Notes under the pieces: model-generated
What the model was told of the DNA's origin: nothing
What the model saw: only the letters and a program-made list of their open reading frames with translations
Databases searched by the model: none
Assembly: GCA_963785245.1 (NCBI GenBank)
Contig: CAWAUO010000006.1
Location: forward strand, 248,001-312,000
Reading direction: 5' to 3'
DNA length: 64,000 nucleotides
Source: JAHEEL01 sp963785245
GTDB taxonomy: Bacteria > Actinomycetota > Acidimicrobiia > Spongiisociales > UBA5794
Position numbers and translations under genes: made by a program
Shown: piece by piece, positions 8,076 to 16,871 of the stretch
Layout of the letters: each line of letters opens with the position of its first letter
Numbering within the stretch: the first letter of the stretch is position 1

Positions 8076-9701
8076 ATGAATACTCCACAAGCACCGATCG
8101 AGTGGTGGAAGACCGCGGTGATCTACCAGATCTACCCGCGCTCGTTCCAGGACACAACCGGGAACGGTGTCGGCGACCTCAGGGGAATCACCGAACGACT
8201 GGGCTACCTCTCGGACACGCTCGGCGTCGATGCCATCTGGATCTCGCCGTTCTACCCGTCGCCGATGGCCGACTTTGGATACGACGTCTCGAACTACACC
8301 GACGTCAACCCACTCTTCGGGACGCTTGACGACTTCGACCGACTGCTCGTCGAGGCGCACCGTCGCGGCCTCAAGGTGATCATCGACTGGGTTCCGAACC
8401 ACTCATCAGATCAGCACCCTTGGTTCATCGAGTCACGCTCGTCGAAGACGAACCCGAAACGAGACTGGTACGTGTGGCGCGATTCGAAGCCGGACGGCGA
8501 GATGCCGAATAACTGGCAGTCCGAATTCGGCGGTCCGGCATGGACGTACGACGAGGGCACCGACCAGTGGTACCTCCACTCGTTCCTCGCCGAACAGCCC
8601 GACCTCAACTGGCGCAATCCCGAGGTCGTCGCGGCGATGTTCGACACCGTCCGGTTCTGGCTCGATCGGGGGGTCGATGGCTTCCGAATCGATGTCGCCC
8701 ACTATGTGATGAAGGACCCTGCCTTCACCGACAACCCCGCCGCCCCGGATGCCGGCGCCATGGACGGCTTCAAACCAATGGGCCCATTCAACGCCTGGCA
8801 ACACCTCCACGACAGGGGTCACCCGGACGTTCACACCGTCTACCGCGGCCTTCGAACCATTCTCGACGGCTACGACGGTGACCGCTTCTCCGTCGGGGAG
8901 ATTCACATCTTCGACTGGGACGAATGGGCCTCCTACTACGGCGACGGTGACGAACTCCACATGCCATTCAACTTCTCGCTTGTGTGGGCCGGGTGGGACC
9001 CGGAGGCAATTCGGAGTCGTGTTGAGGCCCTCGAGGCTGCCGTGCCCCGGCACGCCTGGCCGAACTACGTGCTCGGCAACCACGATGAGCAGCGCCTCGC
9101 CACGCGATACGGGCCCGAAAACGCAGCTGCGGCCGCAATGCTGCTCCTCACGCTTCGAGGACAACCGACGCTGTACTACGGCGACGAGCTTGCCATGCAC
9201 GAAGCGCCAATTCCCGAGGACCAGCAACAGGATCCGTGGGGCATCCGAGTGCCGGGCATGGGCCGTGACGGCTGCCGGACTCCGATGCCGTGGACGCCGG
9301 GACGGGGCCACGGCTTCACCGAGCCGACGGTTGCGCCGTGGCTTCCGTTCGGCGAGGACTCCGCGACCCGCAATGCAGAGACTCAACTCGCCGACGACGG
9401 CTCTTCGCTGAACTTCGTACGGCGCCTCCTCGGTCTCCGCCGAGACCGGCCGTCTCTCCAGACCGGGACGATCGAGTTCAAGGATCAGAGCGATCGGAAC
9501 GTTCTCGCCTATGTGCGGACGGCTGGCAATGAGCGCACGGTCGTTGCGATCAACTTCGCCGACGAGCCCCGATCCATCCCCGTGCCATCGACAGCCAGAC
9601 TGCTGATCTCCACCGACGGCCCCGGCTCACGCATCGTCGGCGGCCTGGTCGAAGTGGCGCCGCACCAGGCGGTCATGATCGATCCGGGTGCCGAGGGCTG
9701 A
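8076..9701 (+). CDS. GH13 alpha-glucosidase (oligo-1,6-glucosidase type)
   Basis: 541 residues with WWKTAVIYQIYPRSF at the N-terminus, as in GH13 alpha-glucosidases and related exo-acting enzymes. The catalytic triad is visible: D206 in GFRIDVAHY, E275 in VGEIHI and D337 in GNHDEQR. It probably hydrolyses short alpha-linked glucosides in the cytoplasm (no signal peptide), fitting the trehalose/maltose genes nearby. ATG 8076 is preferred over GTG 8073 because TAGCGT (8063-8068) lies seven bases before it, a leaderless arrangement. The exact linkage (alpha-1,4 or alpha-1,6) cannot be fixed from sequence. Confidence 0.88.
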   Translation: MNTPQAPIEWWKTAVIYQIYPRSFQDTTGNGVGDLRGITERLGYLSDTLGVDAIWISPFYPSPMADFGYDVSNYTDVNPLFGTLDDFDRLLVEAHRRGLKVIIDWVPNHSSDQHPWFIESRSSKTNPKRDWYVWRDSKPDGEMPNNWQSEFGGPAWTYDEGTDQWYLHSFLAEQPDLNWRNPEVVAAMFDTVRFWLDRGVDGFRIDVAHYVMKDPAFTDNPAAPDAGAMDGFKPMGPFNAWQHLHDRGHPDVHTVYRGLRTILDGYDGDRFSVGEIHIFDWDEWASYYGDGDELHMPFNFSLVWAGWDPEAIRSRVEALEAAVPRHAWPNYVLGNHDEQRLATRYGPENAAAAAMLLLTLRGQPTLYYGDELAMHEAPIPEDQQQDPWGIRVPGMGRDGCRTPMPWTPGRGHGFTEPTVAPWLPFGEDSATRNAETQLADDGSSLNFVRRLLGLRRDRPSLQTGTIEFKDQSDRNVLAYVRTAGNERTVVAINFADEPRSIPVPSTARLLISTDGPGSRIVGGLVEVAPHQAVMIDPGAEG

Positions 9702-9738
9702 CCTCGAACCCGTCAGACGTACCGCGCCGACGGGTTCG

Positions 9739-10494
9739 TCAGGCGATCACCGGAATGAACGCGGCGGGGTTGGCCATGAGGCGCCGTCGTTCGACCACGT
9801 CTCGCACACCCTGGGCACGGAGGCCGGTCTCGATCAGATCGTCGATCGAATCGCCATAGGCGATGATCGCGATGCTGGAAGCGGTGAGCTGGGCGAGCGC
9901 GTCACGTGCAGAGCGGTGATCCAGATCGACGAGGGCAAACACCACCGAGCCGGACTCAATCGCAACAGCAACGGCTCCAGGATTCCTCACCGCCACGCAC
10001 CCCAGCCCCGCTGCCTCGACCAGCGCGACCAACTTGTCCCGGTCGGAGCGGCTCTCGGCCATCACGGCCACCGTCGGTCGCGACGGCACCGTAGGAACTG
10101 CGCCGGTGAATGCGGCCGCCTTCGCAGCACCCCAGAGGAGGTGAGCCTCATGCGCCGCTGCACCGAGATCGCTCGATGAACCGGGTGCGAGACCGTAGGG
10201 GTCGTCCGCGGACATCGAAGCACTCGTCGCGATTGGCGGTATTCCCTTCTCGGCCAGCGCGTCGTTCGGGATCGTGAGGATCTGCCGGACGATCTCGAGC
10301 GGGCTCCTTCGCTGCTCATTGAACGGCAGGGCGAGTTCGTGACCGAGTTCTGAGGCGAGCACGGCCGTCGCTCGGTCAATGGACTCAACGGAGCCGCGAT
10401 CGAGCGGATAGCCGTGACCGGAGAACCACGCCGTGAGATACGCCGGGAGTGCGGCAACGAACGAGGCATGGAGCCGTTGGGCTTGGGGGACCAT
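9739..10494 (-). CDS. Uncharacterised protein with receiver-like C-terminal domain
   Basis: 251 residues, no family recognised. The N-terminal half is helical and alanine-rich (ASFVAALPAYLTAWFSGHGY). The C-terminal 110 residues alternate beta and alpha elements in the manner of a response-regulator receiver fold (PTVAVMAESRSDRDKLVALV, VVFALVDLD, SIAIIAYGDS). I see only one acidic residue at the first strand and no clear phosphorylation pattern, so it may be a pseudo-receiver. ATG 10494 is chosen over ATG 10512 because TATCCT lies seven bases upstream of it. The gene is divergent from the lipoprotein at 10571. Confidence 0.65.
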   Translation of the reverse strand: MVPQAQRLHASFVAALPAYLTAWFSGHGYPLDRGSVESIDRATAVLASELGHELALPFNEQRRSPLEIVRQILTIPNDALAEKGIPPIATSASMSADDPYGLAPGSSSDLGAAAHEAHLLWGAAKAAAFTGAVPTVPSRPTVAVMAESRSDRDKLVALVEAAGLGCVAVRNPGAVAVAIESGSVVFALVDLDHRSARDALAQLTASSIAIIAYGDSIDDLIETGLRAQGVRDVVERRRLMANPAAFIPVIA

Positions 10495-10570
10495 ACCGCT
10501 CAGGATATGCATCCGTGGCGACGATGGAGGTATAGCATCGATCGCACAACCCACGACCCCGGGGGCAAAC

Positions 10571-11491
10571 ATGAAGAAACTCGTCCTGCTCGTCGCAGGC
10601 ATCGCATTGCTGACCGTCGCGTGCCGCGCCGAGATGAACGTGCTCGTCGACATCGAAGAAGACCGCAGCGGAACCATCGCGTTCGAATTCGGGCTCGACG
10701 AGGAGTTCCGCGAACTCATCGAGTCATCCGGTGGAACAACCGACGATGTGTTCGGGGAATTTGACCTCGGCATGGAAGGCGGCACGGTCACCGAGCGCAC
10801 CGAGGGAGACATGGTCTACACGGGCGCTACGCAGGACTTCGAGGATATCTCCGAAGTCATGGCAGATCTCATCGGCGACACATCCGACGAGGGCATGTTC
10901 ACAGAGTTCTCCTTCGTCATGGACGACGAGTCGGCCGCTCTCTCCGCGACAGCCTCCCAGAGCACCGAAGATCTCGGCGACATTCCGTTCGATCCGTCGG
11001 AGATCACCGACGACGTCTTGTCGGCCAACTTCATTCTCAGCATGCCGGGCACGGTCGTCGAGCACAACGCTGACGAGGTGCTGTCCGACGGCCGCCTCAA
11101 GTGGTCGCTCCCGATCCTCGGTGGAACCAAGACCTTCATCGCCAAATCCGAGTTCGGCGGCGGCAGCAGCCTGTGGTGGCTCTGGATCGTCCTCGGCGTC
11201 GTACTCGTCGTCGGCGTCGCAGCGATCATTGCAGCCGTCGTCCTTGGCAAGCGCCAGGAGAAGCAGGCGGTCACAGACGCAGCCACGCAGTACCCGCAGC
11301 CTGCGGTTGCGACCGCTCCGGTGGCCGATGTCGCGCCGGCCGCAGCAGCGGTCGCGGCAGCTGAGCCGGCGGTAGCCGAGGCAGTCGATGCGCCGGTGGC
11401 TGAAGTCGCCGACACGACGATCGACGAGATCGAAGAAGCGGCGGATACGGTCGCCGACGAGCCTTCGGAAGCCGACAGCGACGATGCCTGA
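10571..11491 (+). CDS. LppM-like lipoprotein with C-terminal membrane helix
   Basis: 306 residues. The signal peptide ends in LLTVAC, a lipobox with the lipidated cysteine near residue 18. The exported part (AEMNVLVDIEEDRSGTIAFE and after) resembles the LppM/DUF3153 domain of mycobacterial envelope lipoproteins. A transmembrane helix at about residues 200-225 (WLWIVLGVVLVVGVAAIIAAVV) is followed by an alanine/valine/acid-rich tail. A TATAGC box lies about 30 bases upstream of the start and GGGGGC just before it. LppM affects cell-surface interactions in mycobacteria; the role here is not known. Confidence 0.75.
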   Translation: MKKLVLLVAGIALLTVACRAEMNVLVDIEEDRSGTIAFEFGLDEEFRELIESSGGTTDDVFGEFDLGMEGGTVTERTEGDMVYTGATQDFEDISEVMADLIGDTSDEGMFTEFSFVMDDESAALSATASQSTEDLGDIPFDPSEITDDVLSANFILSMPGTVVEHNADEVLSDGRLKWSLPILGGTKTFIAKSEFGGGSSLWWLWIVLGVVLVVGVAAIIAAVVLGKRQEKQAVTDAATQYPQPAVATAPVADVAPAAAAVAAAEPAVAEAVDAPVAEVADTTIDEIEEAADTVADEPSEADSDDA

Positions 11492-11494
11492 CGT

Positions 11495-12427
11495 TCAGGC
11501 GGTCGTCACGACGACAGCGACAAGGCCGTAGGGCCCTTCGACTACGCCGACCCCGGCAGACGTGGACGCGTCGCCGGGGTCGACGGCCGCGACGAGTCCC
11601 TCGAAGGTCGAAGCGAGCACGAGGCTCTCATGTGCCTCGCTGAATGTTGCGCCGGCAGCGACCAGGTCATCCTCAATCGAGACCGATGACACGAATGATC
11701 CCGTTCGGTAGGCGGTGAACGCACGAGTGGTGGCAACGATGGCGATGGAGTCTGACCACTCGAGCGGTGGAAGGCCGGCGTCGGCCCGCCCGGCGTTGAC
11801 CGCGTCGAAGAGGTTGCGCGGCGAGTCGGCCGAAGCATGAATGCCGGCGCCGTCTTCGATGATCGGGATGGTGACGGTCGTGATCGCCGGGTCGATCACC
11901 CAGGCGTCAACGGTGTCCCGGATCCATGCCATCGACTGGAGCGCCCGATCACCCGAGATCATGCCGAAGACCTGCTGCGCCGGCCCCACCGGTTCGGCGA
12001 CGTACGCGGCAGCGGCAGACCGATCCACCTCGGCGGCTACGGCGGGCGGCAACGGCGCCGCGGACATCAGGGTGAGGCCGATCACCACCAGCACCGCCGT
12101 GTAGACAGCACCGAGCGCCGCCCCTCCCAATCGGTTGAGCGTGGAGAGGCCGGGAAGGATCTTGATCGACCTGTGGATGAGGATCCCCGAAATCGAGGCA
12201 CCGACCCAGATGGCGATGAACAGCAGCGTCCCACCGATCAAACGGGCCGCCTCGGGCGACACACCGAAGACTGCGGTGAGCATCCGCCCGGCGGTGGGCG
12301 CAAGACGGAACGCGATGACAGCGCCGACGACGAGGGTCCCCACATCGATCGCCTCGCGCACGAGGCCCTTCATCCAGCCGCGGATCATCAGGAGAATCAG
12401 GATGGTTCCAACAAGGACATCGATCAT
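11495..12427 (-). CDS. CvpA-family membrane protein fused to a CAP/SCP-like domain
   Basis: 310 residues. The first 165 contain four hydrophobic helices with the CvpA start (IDVLVGTILILLMIRGWMKGLVREAID). The last 120 (NLFDAVNAGRADAGLPPLEWSDSIAIVATTRAFTAYRTGSF and after) look like a divergent CAP/SCP (PR-1) domain, which would lie outside the membrane. Mycobacterial MarP also joins a CvpA-like membrane part to an outer domain, there a serine protease. The gene is convergent with the lipoprotein (three-base gap) and starts 38 bases after the stop of the AI-2E family gene, so the two may be co-transcribed. Confidence 0.75.
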   Translation of the reverse strand: MIDVLVGTILILLMIRGWMKGLVREAIDVGTLVVGAVIAFRLAPTAGRMLTAVFGVSPEAARLIGGTLLFIAIWVGASISGILIHRSIKILPGLSTLNRLGGAALGAVYTAVLVVIGLTLMSAAPLPPAVAAEVDRSAAAAYVAEPVGPAQQVFGMISGDRALQSMAWIRDTVDAWVIDPAITTVTIPIIEDGAGIHASADSPRNLFDAVNAGRADAGLPPLEWSDSIAIVATTRAFTAYRTGSFVSSVSIEDDLVAAGATFSEAHESLVLASTFEGLVAAVDPGDASTSAGVGVVEGPYGLVAVVVTTA

Positions 12428-12465
12428 GATCTCGGGTGCTTCAGACCCGGCAGGAGCGGCACGCG

Positions 12466-13758
12466 CTACTGACCATCGGGGGCAGGATCGGGATCCGCAA
12501 CCGGACCATCGACGACCGGACCATTGACGACCGGACCATCAGCGACTCCGTCAGGACCCACGTCGGGGATGTCGGCAGGGACCTTGATGGCTTCCATCTC
12601 ACGGGTCCAGAATTTCCGCCGTGGCGGTTCGATGAACATCGATTCGGCGGCGTCTTGAGGATTCTGCTCGAGGATGCGGGTCCGCCACCAATACCCGAAG
12701 ATGATCTTCAGTGCTGCAGTGAGCGGGACCGCGATCACGATGCCCCAGAACCCGGCGACGGCGCCTGCAAGCACGAGGACGAGCAGCGTAACGGCCGGGT
12801 GAAGCCGAACCGTCGCCCGGAGGACGGTCGGGCTGACGAAGTTGTTGTCGATCTGCTGCACGATGATGGCGATGACCGCCGCCCAGACCGCCGTCGACAG
12901 GTCGGCGGTCGTGAGCGCGACGACGACGCCAAGGATTCCGCCAACCCACGGGCCGAGGAACGGAACGATGTTCAGCACGCCACCAACGAGCCCGATCAGG
13001 AGCCAAAACGGGAGGTCGATGAACCAATACCCGAGGCTCAGCATCACACCGACGATGATCGCTACGAAGAGTTGGCCCCTCAGGAATCCGCCGACGGCCG
13101 AGTTCAGGCGCCGTCCGACGTAGGCGAACTCCGCTCGGTTGCTCACCGGGACGAGGTCCAGGACTCGCTGTTGCACGTTCGGGAGATCAATGAGCAGGTA
13201 GAACGCGATGACTGGTCCGAGAAGGAACACGAGGATGAACTCGAATACGCCGCTGGTCAACGTGCCGATCCGACCGAACACGATCGAAAGGATCGTGTCC
13301 TGGTTCTCAGGGTCGTTCAAGTATTCGAGGATCTCGTCGTATGACCAGATCGAGGCGTCGAGACCGAACCGCTCACCGGTGCTGACGATCTGATCGGCAA
13401 GCCGGTCGTAGAGGTTGGGGAATTCGGTCGCGAACCCGCTGGCCTGGTCGGCGATGCTCGGGATCACCAGGAGCCCGAGGGCAACGAGGAACGCGAGGAA
13501 TCCGAGAAATCCGATCGCCGCACCGATGATTCGGTGCACGCCGCGGCGCTGAAGCGCCGTGACGAACGGATTCAGCACAAACACGACGATGAGTGCGATG
13601 AACAGCGGAGCAAAGATCACGCGGCCCTCGATGAGGACGTAGGCTCCGAAGATGATCAGGATCAGAATGCCGATCGTCGACCACGAGAACACACCGACGC
13701 TGCGAACCAACCGGTGAAACTCGCTGCGAACCCGCTTCGCTTCGGTGGAATCGCTCAC
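12466..13758 (-). CDS. AI-2E family transporter (PF01594)
   Basis: 430 residues with about eight membrane helices and the family segments VFVLNPFVTALQRRGV, FLGPWVGGILGVV and QQIDNNFVSPTVL. Members include AI-2 exporters and Na+/H+ antiporters; substrate unknown here. The GTG start overlaps the stop of the DUF3263 gene (GTGA), so the pair is an operon. The C-terminal tail encodes a Gly-Pro-Val/Asp repeat from three 15-bp tandem copies at 12500-12544, a site where length variation is likely. Confidence 0.85.
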   Translation of the reverse strand: MSDSTEAKRVRSEFHRLVRSVGVFSWSTIGILILIIFGAYVLIEGRVIFAPLFIALIVVFVLNPFVTALQRRGVHRIIGAAIGFLGFLAFLVALGLLVIPSIADQASGFATEFPNLYDRLADQIVSTGERFGLDASIWSYDEILEYLNDPENQDTILSIVFGRIGTLTSGVFEFILVFLLGPVIAFYLLIDLPNVQQRVLDLVPVSNRAEFAYVGRRLNSAVGGFLRGQLFVAIIVGVMLSLGYWFIDLPFWLLIGLVGGVLNIVPFLGPWVGGILGVVVALTTADLSTAVWAAVIAIIVQQIDNNFVSPTVLRATVRLHPAVTLLVLVLAGAVAGFWGIVIAVPLTAALKIIFGYWWRTRILEQNPQDAAESMFIEPPRRKFWTREMEAIKVPADIPDVGPDGVADGPVVNGPVVDGPVADPDPAPDGQ

Positions 13759-14000
13759 TGCGTGGTTCCGGTTCGGCGGGCGATCTGCTCAAGCCGTTCG
13801 TTGCGCATGGTCCGCAGTCGGAGCACCGTCATCGGGGCATACTCGAGCGCGTCGTCGTCATCGATGAGGCGGCGGACCGCTTGGTAGTAGCTGGTCGCGC
13901 TCATCTCCAGGTATTCGCGTATGGCGCGATCCTTTGGTCCAGGAAACAGCCACCACGAGCCCTCAAAGTCGAGAACCTTCCGGTCCCGCTCGGACACCAT
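13755..14000 (-). CDS. DUF3263 family small protein
   Basis: 81 residues. SERDRKVLDFEGSWWLFPGPKDRAIREYLEMSATSYYQAVRRLID is characteristic of actinobacterial DUF3263 proteins, which look like small helix-turn-helix DNA-binding proteins (a sigma-70 region 4-like fold is my inference). The promoter carries the same TGTCACAC-N8-TANNNT signature as radA and the DUF222-HNH gene, with the -10 box six bases from the ATG, so it may be induced by DNA damage. Its stop overlaps the start of the AI-2E family gene. Confidence 0.8.
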   Translation of the reverse strand: MVSERDRKVLDFEGSWWLFPGPKDRAIREYLEMSATSYYQAVRRLIDDDDALEYAPMTVLRLRTMRNERLEQIARRTGTTQ

Positions 14001-14006
14001 CCGCGA

Positions 14007-14028
14007 AGCGTATCCAGGGGGTGTGACA
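14007..14028 (-). promoter_or_regulatory. Putative DNA-damage-type promoter of the DUF3263 gene
   Basis: On the minus strand TGTCACAC (complement of 14021-14028) is followed after eight bases by TACGCT (complement of 14007-14012), then six bases to the ATG at 14000. CCCCGGTTC stands just upstream of the box, matching the DUF222-HNH promoter. The geometry equals that of mycobacterial PafBC-dependent promoters. Confidence 0.55.
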
Positions 14029-14108
14029 GAACCGGGGATTTCGCGAAGACATGCTCCGGCAGCAACCCGTCGCTTCCTGCTGCTGCGTCGGTCGCGAGCG
14101 TTCTGTTG

Positions 14109-14345
14109 CTACGGCGTGTCGGTGCAGCGATCGATCCTTTCATGGACATGTTCCATGAGATCACACTCGATCGCCCGCAGAGCGCGTGCGGTCGCCAGAT
14201 CGCCAGCGATGTGCTGCTTCGTTTCCGACGGGCCGATCTTCGCCCTACCCTCACCTTTGAACGATCCGGACGGGCAGTCCATGGTTGCAACCGCGCTCAC
14301 CCCATCCGAGCCAACGTCCACATGCAGATTCACGACGTAGTCCAC
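14109..14345 (-). CDS. DUF1876 (dsRBD-fold) family protein
   Basis: 78 residues. The pattern VNLHVDVGSDGVSAVATM, SFKGEGRAKIGPSE and GDLATARALRAIECDLMEHV resembles DUF1876 proteins of actinobacteria, small proteins with a double-stranded-RNA-binding-like fold. Start is GTG 14345, preceded by AGGAGGG with a three-base spacer, the clearest ribosome site in the region. It lies just outside the left end of the decayed integrative element. Function is not known. Confidence 0.65.
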   Translation of the reverse strand: MDYVVNLHVDVGSDGVSAVATMDCPSGSFKGEGRAKIGPSETKQHIAGDLATARALRAIECDLMEHVHERIDRCTDTP

Positions 14346-14482
14346 AAACCCTCCTGGGTCTTCGGTTCATCGTCGATCGTCCCCCACATCCGGTGGCATC
14401 GGTAGGGCCCATCGTCGGTAGATGGCCCGTTGGAGGTGAAACGGCAGGCTCGCAGAGACGTGCCCAATCGGGGCGGCTGGAT

Positions 14483-14514
14483 CCGGGTATCGGATTCGAA
14501 CCGATGACCTTCTC
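14483..14514. repeat. attR-like copy of the tRNA-Thr 3' segment
   Basis: 32 of 32 bases identical to 16053-16084, then divergence on both sides. No D-arm or anticodon arm accompanies this copy, so it is not a tRNA gene but the duplicated attachment core. Confidence 0.75.
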
Positions 14515-15194
14515 CTTGCGGGACCGCCACGGGCATGTTGCTGTGCCTGGGGTTTCGCCGGAATTCTCTTCACGGCAAGCGTTTCTATCACGCCCCGCAA
14601 CGCGTGACCACACACCATCTCGCGACCCGCCGCGGACCGAATGCAGACCAAGAACAGCGCCCGAATCAGCCATCAGGAGAGGAACACAGTTGGCAACCGA
14701 GACTCAACAGAGATCACGGATGATCGACCAACTCGCCGACCTCTCCGCCCGAGGAGTCGTCGTGGCGGCATGAATCCAGTCAGCCGCCTCCACGAGACCC
14801 AAGGCACCCCAGAGGCTCCAAGAATCCCAGGGCGGTTCAGGATGCTTGTGCACCTTGTGCAGGGAAGTACAGATTTGGGGTTGGTGGTGTTTGGCTGTGG
14901 TTGGCTTAAACGCGTGTTCAATGGGTGTTGGGCGGTTGTGTTCGGGTGGTGATCTGGGCCGAGGTTTGGTGCAGTGTTCTGACGCTGTGGGGAGTGGTGA
15001 TCAGTGATCGGATTCCTCAACCTCCATCGGTTTCGTGTCGATAGCTGGCGGGTAAGGGACCTATCCCAATGCGTCGGGTGAACGCCCACAGTTGCCTCCG
15101 TGGCTGTGGGCGTCTGCTCTGGTGGGTCGCGTTGGTGCGCGCCTGGTGTGGCGGGGGCCGTGCCATGCCCGCCCATGTGTGCTGCGATGTCAGG

Positions 15195-15939
15195 GGGTCA
15201 TTGCACCGCTCCGGAGACATCCAACTCCGAGACATCCCGACCATCGACGTCGAACAGTGGATCTCCGCAATGCACGAAGACGGCCTCTCGGCATCAACGA
15301 TCCGGAAGACCCGCGGCCTCCTGTTTCAGACGCTCAAGGCTGCAATCCGCAACCGGGTGATCTCAACCAACCCGGCAGACGGCGTATCGCTCCCACGCAT
15401 GGAACGCAAAGAGATGCTGCACCGGCATCCGACAGGGCGAGGCAACCGCGCTTCGTCGCAGCCGCGCGAACCTCCTGCGCCGAGAACTCGACATCGCCGA
15501 ACCAGCGACCGACGTACACGGCTCCAAGGTCTTCGGCCCTCCGAAGAGCGGCACGACCCGGACGGTGCCAATCCCGGCGTTCCTCGCCGACACGCTCGCC
15601 GTCCACCTCAGTGACGTGCCACCCGAACTTGACACTCTGCTGTCCACGGACTCGGCCGGTGGGCTGATGGACTGGTCGGACTTCCGTCGCAGAATCTGGC
15701 AGCCAGCGCTCGCGGCCGCCAAGCTCAATCCGAAACTGAGAATCCACGAACTACGGCACATCGCAGCATCGATCCTCATATCCCAAAGCGCGCACTCAGA
15801 AGTCGTGCATCAGCACCTCTGACACAGCTCGATCGTCATCACCTTGGACCGCTACCGACACCGCTATTCAGAGGATCGATCCAAGGTTTCTGACGCCCTC
15901 GACGCGGCGTATGCGGCAGCTCGGACGGTGACAGCATGA
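15195..15939 (+). pseudogene. Tyrosine recombinase/integrase, frameshifted and interrupted
   Basis: The core-binding part (IQLRDIPTIDVEQWISAMHE, ending near SLPRMERKEM at 15417) lies in one frame. The catalytic part (LLRRELDIAEPATDVHGSK, then PIPAFLADTLAVHL, HELRHIAAS) resumes in another frame from about 15460. Roughly 40 residues that should hold the first catalytic arginine (TGLRxGE) are missing between them. After VHQHL the expected glycine codon of the LGHSS motif is TGA (15820-15822). The same frame then continues through HSSIVITLDRYRHRY, with the catalytic tyrosine, to a stop at 15937. The N-terminus is also lost. The gene is dead but directed toward the tRNA att site, as in functional elements. 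Confidence 0.85.
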
Positions 15940-16050
15940 GTCGCGTTTCTGATCGCGATGCGGACCACATACGGACCAAATCCGCCGCGACGCAGGTCGG
16001 GAAGCAGCGAAACCCTCGGGGGATCGTTACCTCCCAAGGATTCTCAACGG

Positions 16051-16123
16051 AGCCGGGTATCGGATTCGAACCGATGACCTTCTCTTTACAAGAGAGATGC
16101 TCTACCAACTGAGCTAACCCGGC
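16051..16123 (-). tRNA. tRNA-Thr (anticodon UGU)
   Basis: A full cloverleaf can be drawn on the minus strand: acceptor GCCGGGT/ACCCGGC, D-arm GCTC/GAGC, anticodon stem TCTCT/AGAGA with loop CTTGTAA, variable AGGTC, T-arm ATCGG/CCGAT with loop TTCGAAT. The anticodon TGT reads threonine ACA. CCA is not encoded. Its 3' half is the attachment site of the decayed element to its left. Confidence 0.95.
16053..16084. repeat. attL core within tRNA-Thr(UGU)
   Basis: Identical to 14483-14514. It spans the T-arm, the variable loop and part of the anticodon stem, the region commonly used by tyrosine integrases. Confidence 0.75.
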
Positions 16124-16130
16124 GACAGCA

Positions 16131-16871
16131 TCAGGATACCCAACCGCGGGCCCTGGAGACCTCGAACACAGCGAGCGCAGTGGCGACCGCGGCGTTGAGG
16201 CTTTCGGCTGGGCCGGCGTGTGGGATTCGGACGATCGCATCGCACCGCTCGGCCGTCAGCCGATGCAGGCCAGATCCTTCAGTGCCAACGACGATGGCGA
16301 CGGGCTCTGCCAGAAGGTCAAAACCGAACAAGGATCGCTCCCCCGATCCGTCGAGACCGACGCGCCACACACCGAGTTGCTCGAGACGACGCAGCGCCTC
16401 GGGAATCGACGAGACCTCGACCAGCGAGACCTCCTCGAGCGTCCCTGCTGCAGCCTTGAACGCTGCAGCGCCGATCGGCGCCGACCGCCGCTTCGGAACA
16501 ACCACCGATCGAAAGCCGGCTGCAACGGCCGAGCGGATCGCAGCACCGAGATTGCGTTGGTCGTCGAGGTGATCGAACACGAGGAGCGCTGGCGGTTCAG
16601 TGGCCGCAACCGCATCTTCGATCGACACCGTCGGCTTCGGCCGACAGACTGCCACCACGCCCTGGGGCGCCGACGTCAGCGCTTCGTCGCGAACATCGTT
16701 GACGAGATCGACGCGGGCACCGGCATTCTCTGCGTCGTTGGCGAGGACCTTGTAGTCGTCACGGTTGAGGCGGCGCTGCTCGATGCGCACCGACGAGACG
16801 CGACCAGCCCCGATGGCAGCCGCGACGGCATGGAAGCCTTCGATCCTATCCCCGATGCCAGCGCGAGCCAT
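16131..16871 (-). CDS. rlmB: TrmH/SpoU-family rRNA 2'-O-methyltransferase (RlmB type)
   Basis: 246 residues. The N-terminal substrate-binding domain (IEGFHAVAAAIGAGRV) is followed by a SPOUT methyltransferase domain with VFDHLDDQRNLGAAIRSA (motif 1), IVVGTEGSGLH (motif 2) and IPHAGPAESLNAAVATALAV (motif 3, AdoMet knot). RlmB methylates G2251 of 23S rRNA; family assignment is firm, the exact target is inferred. ATG 16871 lies inside the end of cysS (26-base overlap), so translation is probably coupled. The cysS-rlmB order is conserved in actinobacteria. Confidence 0.9.
   Translation of the reverse strand: MARAGIGDRIEGFHAVAAAIGAGRVSSVRIEQRRLNRDDYKVLANDAENAGARVDLVNDVRDEALTSAPQGVVAVCRPKPTVSIEDAVAATEPPALLVFDHLDDQRNLGAAIRSAVAAGFRSVVVPKRRSAPIGAAAFKAAAGTLEEVSLVEVSSIPEALRRLEQLGVWRVGLDGSGERSLFGFDLLAEPVAIVVGTEGSGLHRLTAERCDAIVRIPHAGPAESLNAAVATALAVFEVSRARGWVS

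Larger units (their letters stand above)
14483..16084. mobile_element. Decayed integrative element in the 3' end of tRNA-Thr(UGU)
   Basis: A perfect 32-bp copy of the T-arm/variable-loop part of tRNA-Thr(UGU) occurs at 14483-14514, and the tRNA itself lies at 16051-16123. The tRNA points away, so the element occupies its 3' side, as expected when an integrase uses a tRNA 3' end as attB. Inside is a broken tyrosine integrase (15195-15939). The remaining 14515-15190 holds no convincing gene. A 27-residue reading frame (TTG 14690-14773, preceded by AGGAGAGG) might be the relic of an excisionase, and 14860-15000 is unusually G/T-rich. Cargo appears lost. Confidence 0.75.

Noticed and set aside
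14483..14514. A second tRNA-Thr gene
   Set aside because: Only the T-arm side matches; the acceptor, D-arm and anticodon parts are absent, so it is an attachment-site copy.
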